Shown here: positions 8,850 to 17,893 of the stretch, piece by piece | How positions within the stretch are numbered: the first letter of the stretch is position 1 | Layout of the letters: each line of letters opens with the position of its first letter | Origin: Campylobacterales bacterium | Lineage (GTDB): Bacteria; Campylobacterota; Campylobacteria; Campylobacterales; QNZT01 | NCBI GenBank assembly: GCA_027023305.1 | Contig: JALVVR010000047.1 | Location: 32,395 to 96,394, forward strand | Direction: 5' to 3' | DNA length: 64,000 nt | Position numbers and translations under genes: made by a program | Notes under the pieces: model-generated | What the model saw: only the letters and a program-made list of their open reading frames with translations | Database searches by the model: none | What the model was told of the DNA's origin: nothing

Positions 8850-10595
8850 ATGGCAAGTGTTGTAGATAAACCAAAAAAATCCTCACAAAGTGATTTGTTA
8901 GAAATAGAAAAATACACTAATGGCTTAATAAAATTTATAGAAAGCTCTGCTACTCCTATAACAATAGGTGTACAAGGTGAATGGGGAAGTGGAAAAACTT
9001 CTCTGCTTAATACTATAAAAGAGGACTTATGTGATAAAAATGGTGCTAAGCATTTTCCAATATGGATAAATACTTGGGAATACTCTCTTCTTTCTAGTCC
9101 TGATGAAACATTGATGAAAATAGTCATAGGGCTTGTTGATGAGATAGGAAAATTAACCAAAAACAATAATACTGAAAAAGCAAAAAAAGCATTAGCTTTA
9201 ACAGGTACATTACTAAAAAATTTTGGTGGTGCTATTGGTGGTGTTGCTGGAAAAGGTGTTGAAATAGCTGGAAAGCTTATTGAAGATAATACAAATGAGT
9301 CTCAAGATAATTCTATAAAAGCACTTAGAAATGCTCTTCAAATAGTAGTAGATGAAGCTATTGAGACAAACAATAAAAGTTCATTTATTTTTTTCATAGA
9401 TGATTTAGATAGATTAGAACCATCAGTTGCTGTTAGCATACTAGAACTTATTAAAAATCTTTTTGATTTAGAAAACTGTGTATTTATTCTTGCTATAGAT
9501 TACGGTGTTGTTGTTAAAGGTTTACAGTCTAAGTTTGGAGTTCTTACTGAGGAAAATGAATGGGAATTTAGAGCATTTTTTGATAAAATCATACAATTAC
9601 CTTTTTCAATGCCTATATCAAACTACAATATTTCTAAGTACTTACAGTCACTTTTAGTAGATGTAAATTATTTTAGTAAAAGTGATTTGGAAGATGAAGA
9701 ATCTTTATCGAAGATATCTGAAATAGTTGGTTTATCTGTTGGTACAAATCCTAGAACATTAAAAAGACTTGCTAACTCTGTTTCTCTTATAGAGATAATA
9801 AGAGGTGAACAAGTAATAACATCTGAGGAAAGAATTATAGAGTTTGCTTTGATTTGTATACAGATCGCTTATCCCTTTATATATGGTCTAATACAAAAAG
9901 AGTCAGATTTTACAAACTGGAGTGAACAGCTTATATATAATGTGGTAAAAAACAACAAAATAGATGACAAAGACTTAGAAGCATTAAAAAACGAAGATGA
10001 ATTTGATGAAGAATGGGAACAAAACCTATGGAGAATGTGTCAAGTAAGTAGTTTCTTAAAACAAAGAACATATCAACTATCAAAACTTTTAAACTTTATA
10101 AAAGATAATATTCCTAAAAATAAAGATGAGGATATTGGCGAAACACTTGATAGACTTTTAAGTATGTCTTCTGTCACAAGTGTTAGTGCAGATAATATGA
10201 CAAATACAACAAAGAAAAAACATCAAAAAACACACTTTGATACAATAGATGATTATCTTATAGAGAAGTCATATTTACCTAACGATATAGTAGAAAAATT
10301 AAAAAATCTATTGAATGATATTATGTTACAATTGGAAGATGATGCTGTAATTACTTATTCACCTTCAGCAATAAATATTAAAACTCTAAATAGTAAAAAT
10401 AAAATGAGAGCTATATCTTATATAAGACCATCTACAAAGAAAATCCATTTTTCTATACTAGATAGAAGTGGACATATTTCTTCACAATGTAAAGAAGTAA
10501 AATATGATGGGAAATTTATAGGTGTTGAATTAAATGATGAAAATAATTTTGATTATGAGAGATATGTTCAGTTTTTTAAACAAATAGAAGACTGA
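8850..10595 (+). CDS. KAP-family P-loop NTPase with C-terminal DUF5655-like domain
   Basis: This 581-residue protein has Walker A GEWGSGKTS (43-51) and Walker B FIFFIDDLDRL (179-189), the IDDLDRL form being typical of KAP NTPases. A Gly-rich hydrophobic segment (about 115-142, with FGGAIGGVAGKG) lies between them, where KAP proteins carry their membrane insertion. NPRTLKRL (about 306-313) is the usual sensor region. The last 110 residues look like a separate domain resembling DUF5655, found in restriction- and defence-associated proteins. KAP ATPases are often plasmid- or phage-linked (for example PifA). It is the second gene of the repeat-bracketed island. A defence role is inferred. Confidence 0.8.
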   Translation: MASVVDKPKKSSQSDLLEIEKYTNGLIKFIESSATPITIGVQGEWGSGKTSLLNTIKEDLCDKNGAKHFPIWINTWEYSLLSSPDETLMKIVIGLVDEIGKLTKNNNTEKAKKALALTGTLLKNFGGAIGGVAGKGVEIAGKLIEDNTNESQDNSIKALRNALQIVVDEAIETNNKSSFIFFIDDLDRLEPSVAVSILELIKNLFDLENCVFILAIDYGVVVKGLQSKFGVLTEENEWEFRAFFDKIIQLPFSMPISNYNISKYLQSLLVDVNYFSKSDLEDEESLSKISEIVGLSVGTNPRTLKRLANSVSLIEIIRGEQVITSEERIIEFALICIQIAYPFIYGLIQKESDFTNWSEQLIYNVVKNNKIDDKDLEALKNEDEFDEEWEQNLWRMCQVSSFLKQRTYQLSKLLNFIKDNIPKNKDEDIGETLDRLLSMSSVTSVSADNMTNTTKKKHQKTHFDTIDDYLIEKSYLPNDIVEKLKNLLNDIMLQLEDDAVITYSPSAINIKTLNSKNKMRAISYIRPSTKKIHFSILDRSGHISSQCKEVKYDGKFIGVELNDENNFDYERYVQFFKQIED

Positions 10596-10614
10596 TAAAT
10601 AGTAAATACTTGGA

Positions 10615-10679
10615 CTAACAGTGAACAGTGATAGAAATTTCACTATTCACTATTCGTTGTTCACTGTTAGTTATTAACT
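10615..10679. repeat. Right boundary repeat of the nuclease/KAP island
   Basis: This block contains a perfect 26-base direct copy of 7775-7800 at 10620-10645. It also has TTCACTGTTAGTTATTAACT (10660-10679), which is the inverted form of 7754-7773 with one mismatch. In addition CTAACAGTGAAC (10615-10626) and GTTCACTGTTAG (10659-10670) form a perfect 12-bp inverted repeat, so the transcript can fold into a hairpin that could end island transcription. It lies between the KAP gene and gatB. Confidence 0.75.
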
Positions 10680-10731
10680 GTTTAAACTAATTTCAATATA
10701 ATATCTAAAATTATATATTAAGGTATTATAA

Positions 10732-12153
10732 ATGTTTGAAATGGTTATCGGTTTAGAGGTTCATATCCAGTTAAATACTAAAACAAAGATATTTTGTTCA
10801 TGTCCTACCTCTTTTGGAGAGGAGGCAAATACAAATGTATGTCCTACTTGCTTAGCACTTCCTGGAGCTCTTCCAGTTTTAAATAAAGAGGCAGTTACAA
10901 AAGCTATATATTTTGGAAATGCAGTAAATGCAACTGTACATAAAAAATCAATCTTTAATAGAAAAAACTACTTTTATCCAGATCTTCCAAAGGGTTATCA
11001 AATCAGTCAGTTTGAAATACCTATCGTTGAGAGTGGAGAACTTTTTGTGGATTTTGAAGATGGAAGCAGTAAGAGAATAGGAATAACTAGAGCTCACTTG
11101 GAAGAGGATGCTGGTAAGAGTATTCATGAAGGAAGTGAGAGTTTGGTTGATTTAAATCGTGCTGGAACTCCACTTTTAGAGATAGTAAGTGATCCAGATA
11201 TAAGAAGTAGTGAAGAGGCCTTGCTTTATCTAAAAAAACTCCACTCGATAGTAAGATACTTAGATATAAGTGATGCAAATATGCAAGAGGGTTCTTTTAG
11301 ATGTGATGTAAACATCTCTATAAGACCAAAGGGAGATGAAAAGCTTTATACTAGAGTTGAGATAAAGAACATGAACTCTTTTAAGTTTATCCAAAAAGCC
11401 ATCGCTTACGAGTTTGAGAGACAGTGTGATGCTTGGGAAGATGGAGTATATGAAGATGAAGTTTTCCAAGAGACTAGACTTTTCAACACAGATAGTGGAG
11501 AGACAAGAAGTATGAGAGGAAAAGAGGATAGTGCAGAGTATAGATACTTCCCTGATCCTGACCTTTTACCTGTTATGCTAACTGATGATATGATGAAAGA
11601 GGGGAAGAACATACCTGAACTTCCAGATGCTAAGAAAAAAAGATATATTGAAGAGCTTGGATTAAAACCTTATGATGCAGTTGTTTTAACAAACTCAGTT
11701 GAGTGGTATAAGTACTTTGAAAATATGGTTGATGATGGAGCTTGTCCTAAACTTTCAGCTAGTTGGCTTACCGTGGAACTTAGTGCAAGAGTTGGTACAA
11801 GCCAGAGTGCAGAGGAAGTAGTACCAGCTTTAACTCTCTCTAAGCTTGTAAAAAGAATCAAAGATGGAACTATCAGTGGAAAAGCTGGTAAAGAAGTTTT
11901 AGATGAGTTGGCTGAAAATGGTGGTGAAGTAGATGCTATCATAGAGGCAAAAGGTTTAAAACAAGTTAGTGATGATGGAGCGATAGAAAAGATAGTAGAT
12001 GAGATTTTATCGGTAAATCCAGATAAGGTTGATGAGTACAAAAGTGGAAAAGATAAACTTTTTGGCTTCTTTGTTGGGCAAGTCATGAAGGCTAGTCGAG
12101 GAAGTGCAAATCCTGCTAAAGTAAACGAGATATTAAAGAAAAAACTGTCTTAA
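10732..12153 (+). CDS. gatB: aspartyl/glutamyl-tRNA amidotransferase subunit B
   Basis: This 473-residue protein is full length. The catalytic GatB/E domain (about 1-290) starts with [20 protein letters not shown] and has the zinc-type cysteines C24, C26, C39 and C42 ([18 protein letters not shown]), plus the strongly conserved [17 protein letters not shown]. The C-terminal GatB/YqeY helical tail (about 330-473) binds tRNA. With GatA and GatC it converts Glu-tRNA(Gln) and, in this phylum, Asp-tRNA(Asn). GatA and GatC are not in the window. A -10-like TATAAT is at 10697. The gene lies just right of the accessory island and four bases before the K+ channel gene. Confidence 0.97.
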   Translation: MFEMVIGLEVHIQLNTKTKIFCSCPTSFGEEANTNVCPTCLALPGALPVLNKEAVTKAIYFGNAVNATVHKKSIFNRKNYFYPDLPKGYQISQFEIPIVESGELFVDFEDGSSKRIGITRAHLEEDAGKSIHEGSESLVDLNRAGTPLLEIVSDPDIRSSEEALLYLKKLHSIVRYLDISDANMQEGSFRCDVNISIRPKGDEKLYTRVEIKNMNSFKFIQKAIAYEFERQCDAWEDGVYEDEVFQETRLFNTDSGETRSMRGKEDSAEYRYFPDPDLLPVMLTDDMMKEGKNIPELPDAKKKRYIEELGLKPYDAVVLTNSVEWYKYFENMVDDGACPKLSASWLTVELSARVGTSQSAEEVVPALTLSKLVKRIKDGTISGKAGKEVLDELAENGGEVDAIIEAKGLKQVSDDGAIEKIVDEILSVNPDKVDEYKSGKDKLFGFFVGQVMKASRGSANPAKVNEILKKKLS

Positions 12154-12157
12154 GAGA

Positions 12158-13705
12158 ATGAAAAAAAAAGTACTTGAAACAGCATATCTTTTAGCTTCGG
12201 ATAAAAAGTATGCCAAAATCAAGGGTTTTTTTTATGATATTTTAGAGAGTCATAAATCTTCGGTTAGAAAATATTTTGACTTTTTTATGATATTTTTAGT
12301 TATAACTACAGTTTTTATACTGATATATGAAACTAAAAATGAACTTCCTAGTTGGGTAAAAGATTTTGAAATATTTGCTCTTACTATCTTTATATGGGAG
12401 TGGATTGCTAGACTTTGGGTGATAAGTGATATTCATTTAGATATTATTGAAAATTATGAAGATAATGAACTAGAACAAGCTAATTATACGATTTGGCAGT
12501 TAGTAAAACCTGCTATTGTAAAAAAGATAAAATTCATCTTTTCTCCACTATCTATTATAGATCTTTTAGCAATACTTCCATCATACAGACCTCTTAGAGT
12601 TTTGAGATTTTTACTTATATTTAGGCTTTTGAAAGTTTTTCGTTATACAGAGGATATAAATTATCTTTTTAGAGTTTTTGTAGAGAAAAAATATGAGTTT
12701 TTTACTCTGTTTTTTATCTTTATCTTTTTGATATTTTTTGCTGGAACTACTATTTATGTTTTTGAAGGTACAGGTGTAAATGGAGGAGTAAATAACTTTT
12801 TTGAAGCAATGTATTGGGCTGTGATTACTATAACTACTGTGGGTTATGGGGATATTACTCCTGTTACTCCTGAAGGAAAGTTTGTTACTGGATTTTTAGT
12901 TATAGCTGGGCTTATACTTATCTCTTTTATGACATCTATCGTTACAACTAGTATGGCTGACAGGATGGATTTTATAAAAAGTAATAATGTTTTTCAAAAA
13001 GTTGGAAAGCTTAAAAATTACATCCTTATATGTGGATATGGTAGGGTTGCTAAGATGTTAGCTATGGAGCTTGGACTTGGTCGTGAAAATATAGTTATAA
13101 TTGATAGTGATGAAGGAGCTGTTGATATGGCTTTGAGTAAGGGTTATTATGCTTTGAGGGCAGATGCAACTGATATAGAATTTTTAGAGAAGTTAGAAGT
13201 TGGCAAAAAGGCTACAAAAGTTGTTACTCTTGTAAGTAATGATGCTATAAATCTCTCTATTATCCTCTCTGTAAAATCTTTAAATAACAATATTGAGATT
13301 TATTCTCGTGCAGTTGATGAAACTACAAAAGATAAACTTATAATCGCAGGAGCAGATGAAGTTATATTTCCTTATGAGAGTGCAGCTATGATGGCTTGTA
13401 AGTATATCAACAAACCAGTGGCTATCGATGCTATAAGTCGAGTTGTAAAAGAGTATGAAGAGCCTATCATGGATGAGATAGAGATATATGAGGATTTTGG
13501 AATAGTTGGAAATACTCTAGGTAAGATTGGTCTTTTGAAAAACTCTTTGAAACTTATAGGTGTTGTTAGTGGTGGAGATAAAGAGAAGTTTATATTTAAT
13601 CCAAAAAAAGATGAGTTTATTATAAAAAGTGGTGATATTTTGATGGTGCTTGGAAAGAGTGATAATATATATAGATTTAAATTAGATTTACAAAAAAGGA
13701 GCTAG
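12158..13705 (+). CDS. voltage-sensor-type potassium channel with RCK domain
   Basis: This 515-residue membrane protein has six predicted transmembrane segments between about 40 and 265. S4 carries a regular arginine ladder from R144 to R162 (RPLRVLRFLLIFRLLKVFR), as in voltage-gated channels. The pore helix and selectivity filter TTVGYGD are at 226-232. A cytoplasmic TrkA-N Rossmann domain follows (ILICGYGRVAKML, about 284-296), then a TrkA-C-like domain at the end (about 425-510). Such channels conduct K+ under control of ligands bound to the RCK domain. It begins four bases after gatB, and the following gene encodes a stand-alone RCK protein that may be its partner. Confidence 0.9.
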   Translation: MKKKVLETAYLLASDKKYAKIKGFFYDILESHKSSVRKYFDFFMIFLVITTVFILIYETKNELPSWVKDFEIFALTIFIWEWIARLWVISDIHLDIIENYEDNELEQANYTIWQLVKPAIVKKIKFIFSPLSIIDLLAILPSYRPLRVLRFLLIFRLLKVFRYTEDINYLFRVFVEKKYEFFTLFFIFIFLIFFAGTTIYVFEGTGVNGGVNNFFEAMYWAVITITTVGYGDITPVTPEGKFVTGFLVIAGLILISFMTSIVTTSMADRMDFIKSNNVFQKVGKLKNYILICGYGRVAKMLAMELGLGRENIVIIDSDEGAVDMALSKGYYALRADATDIEFLEKLEVGKKATKVVTLVSNDAINLSIILSVKSLNNNIEIYSRAVDETTKDKLIIAGADEVIFPYESAAMMACKYINKPVAIDAISRVVKEYEEPIMDEIEIYEDFGIVGNTLGKIGLLKNSLKLIGVVSGGDKEKFIFNPKKDEFIIKSGDILMVLGKSDNIYRFKLDLQKRS

Positions 13706-13706
13706 T

Positions 13707-14393
13707 ATTAAAAGGGTTCTTGTATTTGGTTACTCAAAGGTTGCTAAAGAGATTGTTGATTTTTTAGAAGAAGAGAGTGATTTAGAGTTTGTTATGTCAA
13801 GTTCAAGTCAAAATGGTATAGAAGCAGCCAAAAAAAATAATCATAAAGTTTTTTATATGGATTATAACAAAGATAGTGAACTTGAAAAGTTTGGAATAGG
13901 AGAAAATGTAAATACTCTTTTTTGTCTTAGCAATGACTTTAACAAAAATCTTTTTTTAACTTTGAGTGCTAGAAATATAGATAAAAAGTTAAATATTATT
14001 TCACTAGTTTCAAGTGAACATGAAAATAAAAAGATGATGTTGGCAGGAGCTACAAAGACTATAGATCCTTACTCAATAGGAGCAAATCAGTTTTTTACTA
14101 TGATGAAGAAAAAGAAAGTTCATGATGTAATAGCTGATATACTTTATGAAAAGTCAAAAATCTCTTTAGAAGAGTTAGTTATAACTAAAAAAAGTAAATT
14201 TTTAGATGAACAGTTTAGTAGTGCTAACTTTGAAAAAGATTTCAATCTTTTGATACTTGGACTTTATGATAATAAAAGAGATAAATTTAAGTACAACATT
14301 CAAAGGATATCAAGAAAGATGAAGGAGGATGATATCTTGGTTGTTTTAGGAAATAAGTCAGAGATAAAAAGATTTAAAAAGGAAGTGTTATGA
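13707..14393 (+). CDS. stand-alone RCK/TrkA-type potassium regulatory protein (apparent ATT start)
   Basis: The reading frame encodes a TrkA-N Rossmann domain that needs its first strand, RVLVFGYSKVAKEIV, equivalent to ILICGYGRVAKML in the channel before it. No ATG, GTG or TTG exists between the upstream gene's stop and an internal ATG at 13794, which would delete that strand. ATT at 13707 has AAGGAG at an ideal five bases, so I place the start there, giving 228 residues. A TrkA-C-like domain occupies about 145-228. The product likely gates K+ transport with the adjacent channel. It overlaps gpsA by four bases (ATGA). The call is good; the non-standard start is inferred. Confidence 0.8.
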   Translation: MKRVLVFGYSKVAKEIVDFLEEESDLEFVMSSSSQNGIEAAKKNNHKVFYMDYNKDSELEKFGIGENVNTLFCLSNDFNKNLFLTLSARNIDKKLNIISLVSSEHENKKMMLAGATKTIDPYSIGANQFFTMMKKKKVHDVIADILYEKSKISLEELVITKKSKFLDEQFSSANFEKDFNLLILGLYDNKRDKFKYNIQRISRKMKEDDILVVLGNKSEIKRFKKEVL

Positions 14394-15274
14394 GTATATC
14401 AGTAGTTGGTGGAGGAAAGTGGGGAGAAGCTCTGCACTTGGCTTTTTTGCAAAAAGGAGAGTCGTACATAGGCTCACGAAATAAAAAAGATATAGTCAAC
14501 TTTAGAGATTTTAAAGAACTTCTTAAAAGTGAATATATAGTCTTGGCTTTGTCAGCTCAACATATCAGAGAGTTTTTAAAAGAGCACTTTGAGTTTAAAA
14601 ATCAAAAGATACTGGTTGCTTCAAAAGGTATAGAGGCAAATAGTGGAAAGTTTTTAAATGAAGTTTTAGAGGAATTCTTACCAAAAGAAAATCTTGCCTA
14701 TATCTCTGGTCCATCATTTGCAGCAGAGGTTAAAAAGAAGCTTCCAACAGCTTTAGTTATAAACTCAAAAAACCAAGAGTTAGCAAAAAAATTTAGCTCA
14801 TTTTTTCCATCCTTTATAAAGACTTATCAAAGTACAGATGTGGTAGGAGCAGAAATAACAGGGGCTTATAAAAATGTTATAGCGATAGCTGGTGGGATAT
14901 GTGATGGTTTGGAGCTTGGGAACAATGCAAGAGCATCTTTGATTTCAAGAGGACTTGTTGAGATGGATAGATTTGGAGAGTTTTTTGGTGCTAAAAAAGA
15001 TACATTTTTAGGACTTAGTGGAGCTGGAGATCTGTTTTTAACGGCTTCTAGTAAGCTATCAAGAAACTATAGAGTAGGTGAGGGATTAGCAAAAGGAAAA
15101 AGTTTAGATCAGATTTTAGATGAACTTGGAGAAGTTGCTGAGGGTGTTTTCACTTCACAAGCAATACGGAAGATAAGTAGTGAAAAAAATATATACACTC
15201 CGATAGCCAATGAGGTAAACAAGATACTAAATGGTAAAGATCCCAAAGATAGTCTTAGGGATCTTTTGGATTAA
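14390..15274 (+). CDS. gpsA: glycerol-3-phosphate dehydrogenase [NAD(P)+]
   Basis: This 294-residue protein has the NAD(P)-binding loop VVGGGKWGEALHLAF at the N-terminus, the substrate-site stretch SGPSFAAEV (about 105-113) and the GpsA signature GAEITGAYKNVIAIAGGICDG with catalytic lysine (about 155-175). GLSGAGDLFLT and NYRVGEGLAKG follow. GpsA makes sn-glycerol-3-phosphate for phospholipids. It is slightly short compared with the usual 330 residues, mainly in the N-terminal half. The coding end contains GATCCC...GGGATC followed by TTTT (15239-15267), which could double as a weak terminator. Confidence 0.95.
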   Translation: MSISVVGGGKWGEALHLAFLQKGESYIGSRNKKDIVNFRDFKELLKSEYIVLALSAQHIREFLKEHFEFKNQKILVASKGIEANSGKFLNEVLEEFLPKENLAYISGPSFAAEVKKKLPTALVINSKNQELAKKFSSFFPSFIKTYQSTDVVGAEITGAYKNVIAIAGGICDGLELGNNARASLISRGLVEMDRFGEFFGAKKDTFLGLSGAGDLFLTASSKLSRNYRVGEGLAKGKSLDQILDELGEVAEGVFTSQAIRKISSEKNIYTPIANEVNKILNGKDPKDSLRDLLD

Positions 15275-15375
15275 TGTCTCTGTTGGGGGTATAAAAAATA
15301 TTACTAAGTAATAAAAAAAATAATTAATGTTTTATATTAATAATATATTAAGCTAAAATAGAAAATATCTTATAT

Positions 15376-15392
15376 TTGGTATGCTTTGTGCT
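15376..15392 (+). promoter_or_regulatory. Sigma-54-like promoter upstream of flgH
   Basis: TTGGTATGCTTTGTGCT has GG at 15378-15379 and GC at 15390-15391 separated by exactly ten bases, the defining -24/-12 spacing of sigma-54 promoters (consensus TTGGCACgnnnnTTGCT). It lies 40 bases before flgH. In Campylobacterota many hook-basal-body genes use RpoN, so the position is sensible. The -24 box deviates at two bases. Confidence 0.6.
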
Positions 15393-15431
15393 ATAAATAA
15401 TTAAATATATTTAATTTTTAAGGATTTTGTC

Positions 15432-16115
15432 ATGATAAAAGCTTTTTTTTCATTTTTACTTTTGGTAACTTTTTTTGGATGTACAACATCAGTTGATCCT
15501 AGGATTTCTATGAAACCACCAGTTTATGTTAAAGATACACAAATAAATAAGCAATCTAAAAAAATACAAAAACATGAAGGAAGTCTTTTTGGAAGAGGTA
15601 CAAATCCTCTTTTTGCTGATAAAAAAGCTATGAAAGAAAATGATATAGTAACAGTTGTGATAGATGAAAAAACAATCCAACTATCTCAAGGAAATAAAAA
15701 GTTATCAACCTCAACAGCTTATAAAATGGGTGGAGGTGTTTTTACAGGAAAGGCAAGTGCTTTAAATAAGTTAGCAAACATAGGCTTTTCTACAAACTCT
15801 AACAATAACTTTTCAGGAAGTGGAACAAATAGTAGAAATGAAAAATTTAACACAACTATCAGTGCAAGGATAGTTAAAGTTTTAAACAATGGTAACTACT
15901 TTATATCAGGAAGTAGAGAGCTTTTGATAAACGGAGAGAAGCAGATTATAAGAATAACTGGAGTTATAAGACCTTATGATATAGATCAGTTTAACACTAT
16001 AAACTCAAAGTATATAGCAGATGCAAAGATTTTGTATGAAACTCAAGGTGATATAGATAGAAATACAAATGAAGGATGGGGAACTAAGATAATCAAGAGT
16101 GTTTCACCATTTTAG
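15432..16115 (+). CDS. flgH: flagellar L-ring protein FlgH
   Basis: This 227-residue protein begins with a lipoprotein signal ending LVTFFGCTTS, with the lipidated cysteine at about 17, consistent with FlgH anchoring in the outer membrane. The FlgH domain includes GSLFGRGTNPLFADKKAMKENDIVTVVIDE and the conserved ending DAKILYETQGDIDRNTNEGWGTKIIKSVSPF (given here as landmarks of positions about 197-227). It forms the L ring around the flagellar rod. The gene stands alone between gpsA and a two-component system, with a likely sigma-54 promoter of its own. Confidence 0.95.
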   Translation: MIKAFFSFLLLVTFFGCTTSVDPRISMKPPVYVKDTQINKQSKKIQKHEGSLFGRGTNPLFADKKAMKENDIVTVVIDEKTIQLSQGNKKLSTSTAYKMGGGVFTGKASALNKLANIGFSTNSNNNFSGSGTNSRNEKFNTTISARIVKVLNNGNYFISGSRELLINGEKQIIRITGVIRPYDIDQFNTINSKYIADAKILYETQGDIDRNTNEGWGTKIIKSVSPF

Positions 16116-16176
16116 AGGATTATTAAAAATTTTTTAGATAGGATTTTATGGTATATTTATAAAGTAAAGGATTATT

Positions 16177-16809
16177 TTGAAAATACTGCTTCTTGAAGAT
16201 GACTTGACACTCAGTGAAAGTTTGAAAGAGTATTTATCTTTAGAAAATTTTAGTGTAGATGTTGTAGCAAATGCTGAGGAAGCTTATGATAAAACTTTTA
16301 ATAACTCTTATGACTTCTATTTATTTGATATAAATCTTCCTGATGAGAGTGGTTTTGAAGTTTTAAAAAACTTAAAAGAGAGTGGAGATGAAACTCCAAC
16401 ATTTTATTTAACAGCATTGGTTGATATTGATTCTATAGCCAGAGGATTTAGTATAGGGGTGGATGACTATATAAAAAAACCTTTTGACCCTGAAGAGTTG
16501 GTGATAAGAATAAAATCTAAACTACAAAAAAATTATAAACAGATAACATATAAAGATATCATTTATAATCCAAATACAAAAGAGCTTTTAAAAGGTAATG
16601 AAAATATATACCTTGGAGATGTAGGGCTAAATATCTTTGATATGCTTATAAAAAATAAGAATAGGATAGTTTCTCAATATGATTTACTAGATCTTTTGGA
16701 AAATCAAAACTTAAATGCACTTAGAGTTAATATAAATAAACTCAAAAATAGGTTAGATTTAGATATAAAAAACATAAGATCTCAAGGATATATTCTTGAA
16801 GAGATATGA
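16177..16809 (+). CDS. OmpR-type response regulator
   Basis: This 210-residue protein starts at TTG with AAAGGA about six bases upstream. The receiver domain has the acidic pair in LLEDDLTLS, the phosphoacceptor Asp in YLFDINLPDESG (about 49), the conserved Thr in FYLTAL and Lys in YIKKPFDPEE. A winged-helix output domain follows (about 120-210), slightly shorter than in typical OmpR proteins. Its last 14 bases overlap the sensor kinase gene, showing a cognate pair. No DNA target is visible, but the three envelope genes downstream are the natural candidates. Confidence 0.93.
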   Translation: MKILLLEDDLTLSESLKEYLSLENFSVDVVANAEEAYDKTFNNSYDFYLFDINLPDESGFEVLKNLKESGDETPTFYLTALVDIDSIARGFSIGVDDYIKKPFDPEELVIRIKSKLQKNYKQITYKDIIYNPNTKELLKGNENIYLGDVGLNIFDMLIKNKNRIVSQYDLLDLLENQNLNALRVNINKLKNRLDLDIKNIRSQGYILEEI

Positions 16810-17848
16810 AAAAGAATCATTTTCAAAAAGTTTTTTACTCTTTTTTATTTTACAGTTAATACTACTTTTTATCATAGCATTTCAAGATTATCATAAAAGT
16901 GTTCACTCTTTAAGAGATAAGTTAAAAGAAAACATGAAAGTTTGTAGTTTTAGTTTGGATTGTAAAGAGTATGAAGTGGATTTTGTAGATAAAAATAGTA
17001 CAAAACTAACATATAATCTTCAAGAAAACAACTCTACACTATATACACTATATAAAGTCCCTAGTGTTGATGACTTTTACTTAAAGATATATATTTCAAA
17101 AGATAATTATAATCACTTTGTCAAAGAGATAAAAGTCAAACTAGCAAAAACTTATGCTATTTATTTAGTTTTAATAATACTTCTTTCTTATCTTTTTTCT
17201 TTGTATACCTTGTCACCACTAAAAAAGGCTTTAAGGTTAAATGAGGAGTTTGTCAAAGATATACTTCATGATTTTAACACTCCTATCTCTTCAATAGTTA
17301 TAAATCTAAAGATGTTACAAAGAGATAAAAGTAAAGAGAGTATTGTAAAGAGGATGCAAAACTCTATAGATAATATTCTTTCTTTGCAAGAAAATTTAAA
17401 GTATTTTTTAAAAGATAATAAACTCCAAAAAAGTGAAGTTGAGCTTGGTAAAATAGTTTTGCAAAGGGTAGAGTACTTTAAAAATATATATAAGAATTTA
17501 GAGTATAAAACTACAATCGAGCAAATTAAAATAAACTCAAATCAAGAGGCTATCATTCGAATAATAGACAACTTACTTAGCAATGCTTCAAAATACAATA
17601 AACAAAATGGATTTATTAAAGTAACTTTAAACAAAGATGAACTAATTATCGAAGATAGTGGAAAGGGGATTGAAAATGTAGATAAAATTTTTGATAGGTA
17701 CTATAAAGAAAATGATATAGGTTTAGGTATTGGTATGCATATAGTCAAAAAATTTAGTGATGATCTTAATATAAGTATAGAATTAAAAAGTAAACTAAAT
17801 ATTGGTACAGTTGTAAAGTTAGATTTTAGTAAGGTAATAGTAGAGTAA
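16796..17848 (+). CDS. membrane sensor histidine kinase
   Basis: This 350-residue protein starts at TTG with AAGGA eight bases upstream. Transmembrane segments at about 12-30 and 119-138 flank a periplasmic region of about 88 residues containing two close cysteines (C50 and C56, VCSFSLDC), a possible metal or redox site. The H-box is ILHDFNTPISS with phosphoacceptor H158, an unusual F-N where E-L-R/K is common. The ATPase has DNLLSNASKYN (N box), EDSGKGIENVDKIFDRYYK (G1/F) and GLGIGMHIVKKF (G2). No HAMP domain is evident. It is the cognate partner of the overlapping response regulator. The signal is unknown. Confidence 0.9.
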   Translation: MKRYEKESFSKSFLLFFILQLILLFIIAFQDYHKSVHSLRDKLKENMKVCSFSLDCKEYEVDFVDKNSTKLTYNLQENNSTLYTLYKVPSVDDFYLKIYISKDNYNHFVKEIKVKLAKTYAIYLVLIILLSYLFSLYTLSPLKKALRLNEEFVKDILHDFNTPISSIVINLKMLQRDKSKESIVKRMQNSIDNILSLQENLKYFLKDNKLQKSEVELGKIVLQRVEYFKNIYKNLEYKTTIEQIKINSNQEAIIRIIDNLLSNASKYNKQNGFIKVTLNKDELIIEDSGKGIENVDKIFDRYYKENDIGLGIGMHIVKKFSDDLNISIELKSKLNIGTVVKLDFSKVIVE

Positions 17849-17893
17849 TGTTTCTAGTATATATTTGTAGTACATACATAAAAGAGGTGAAAA

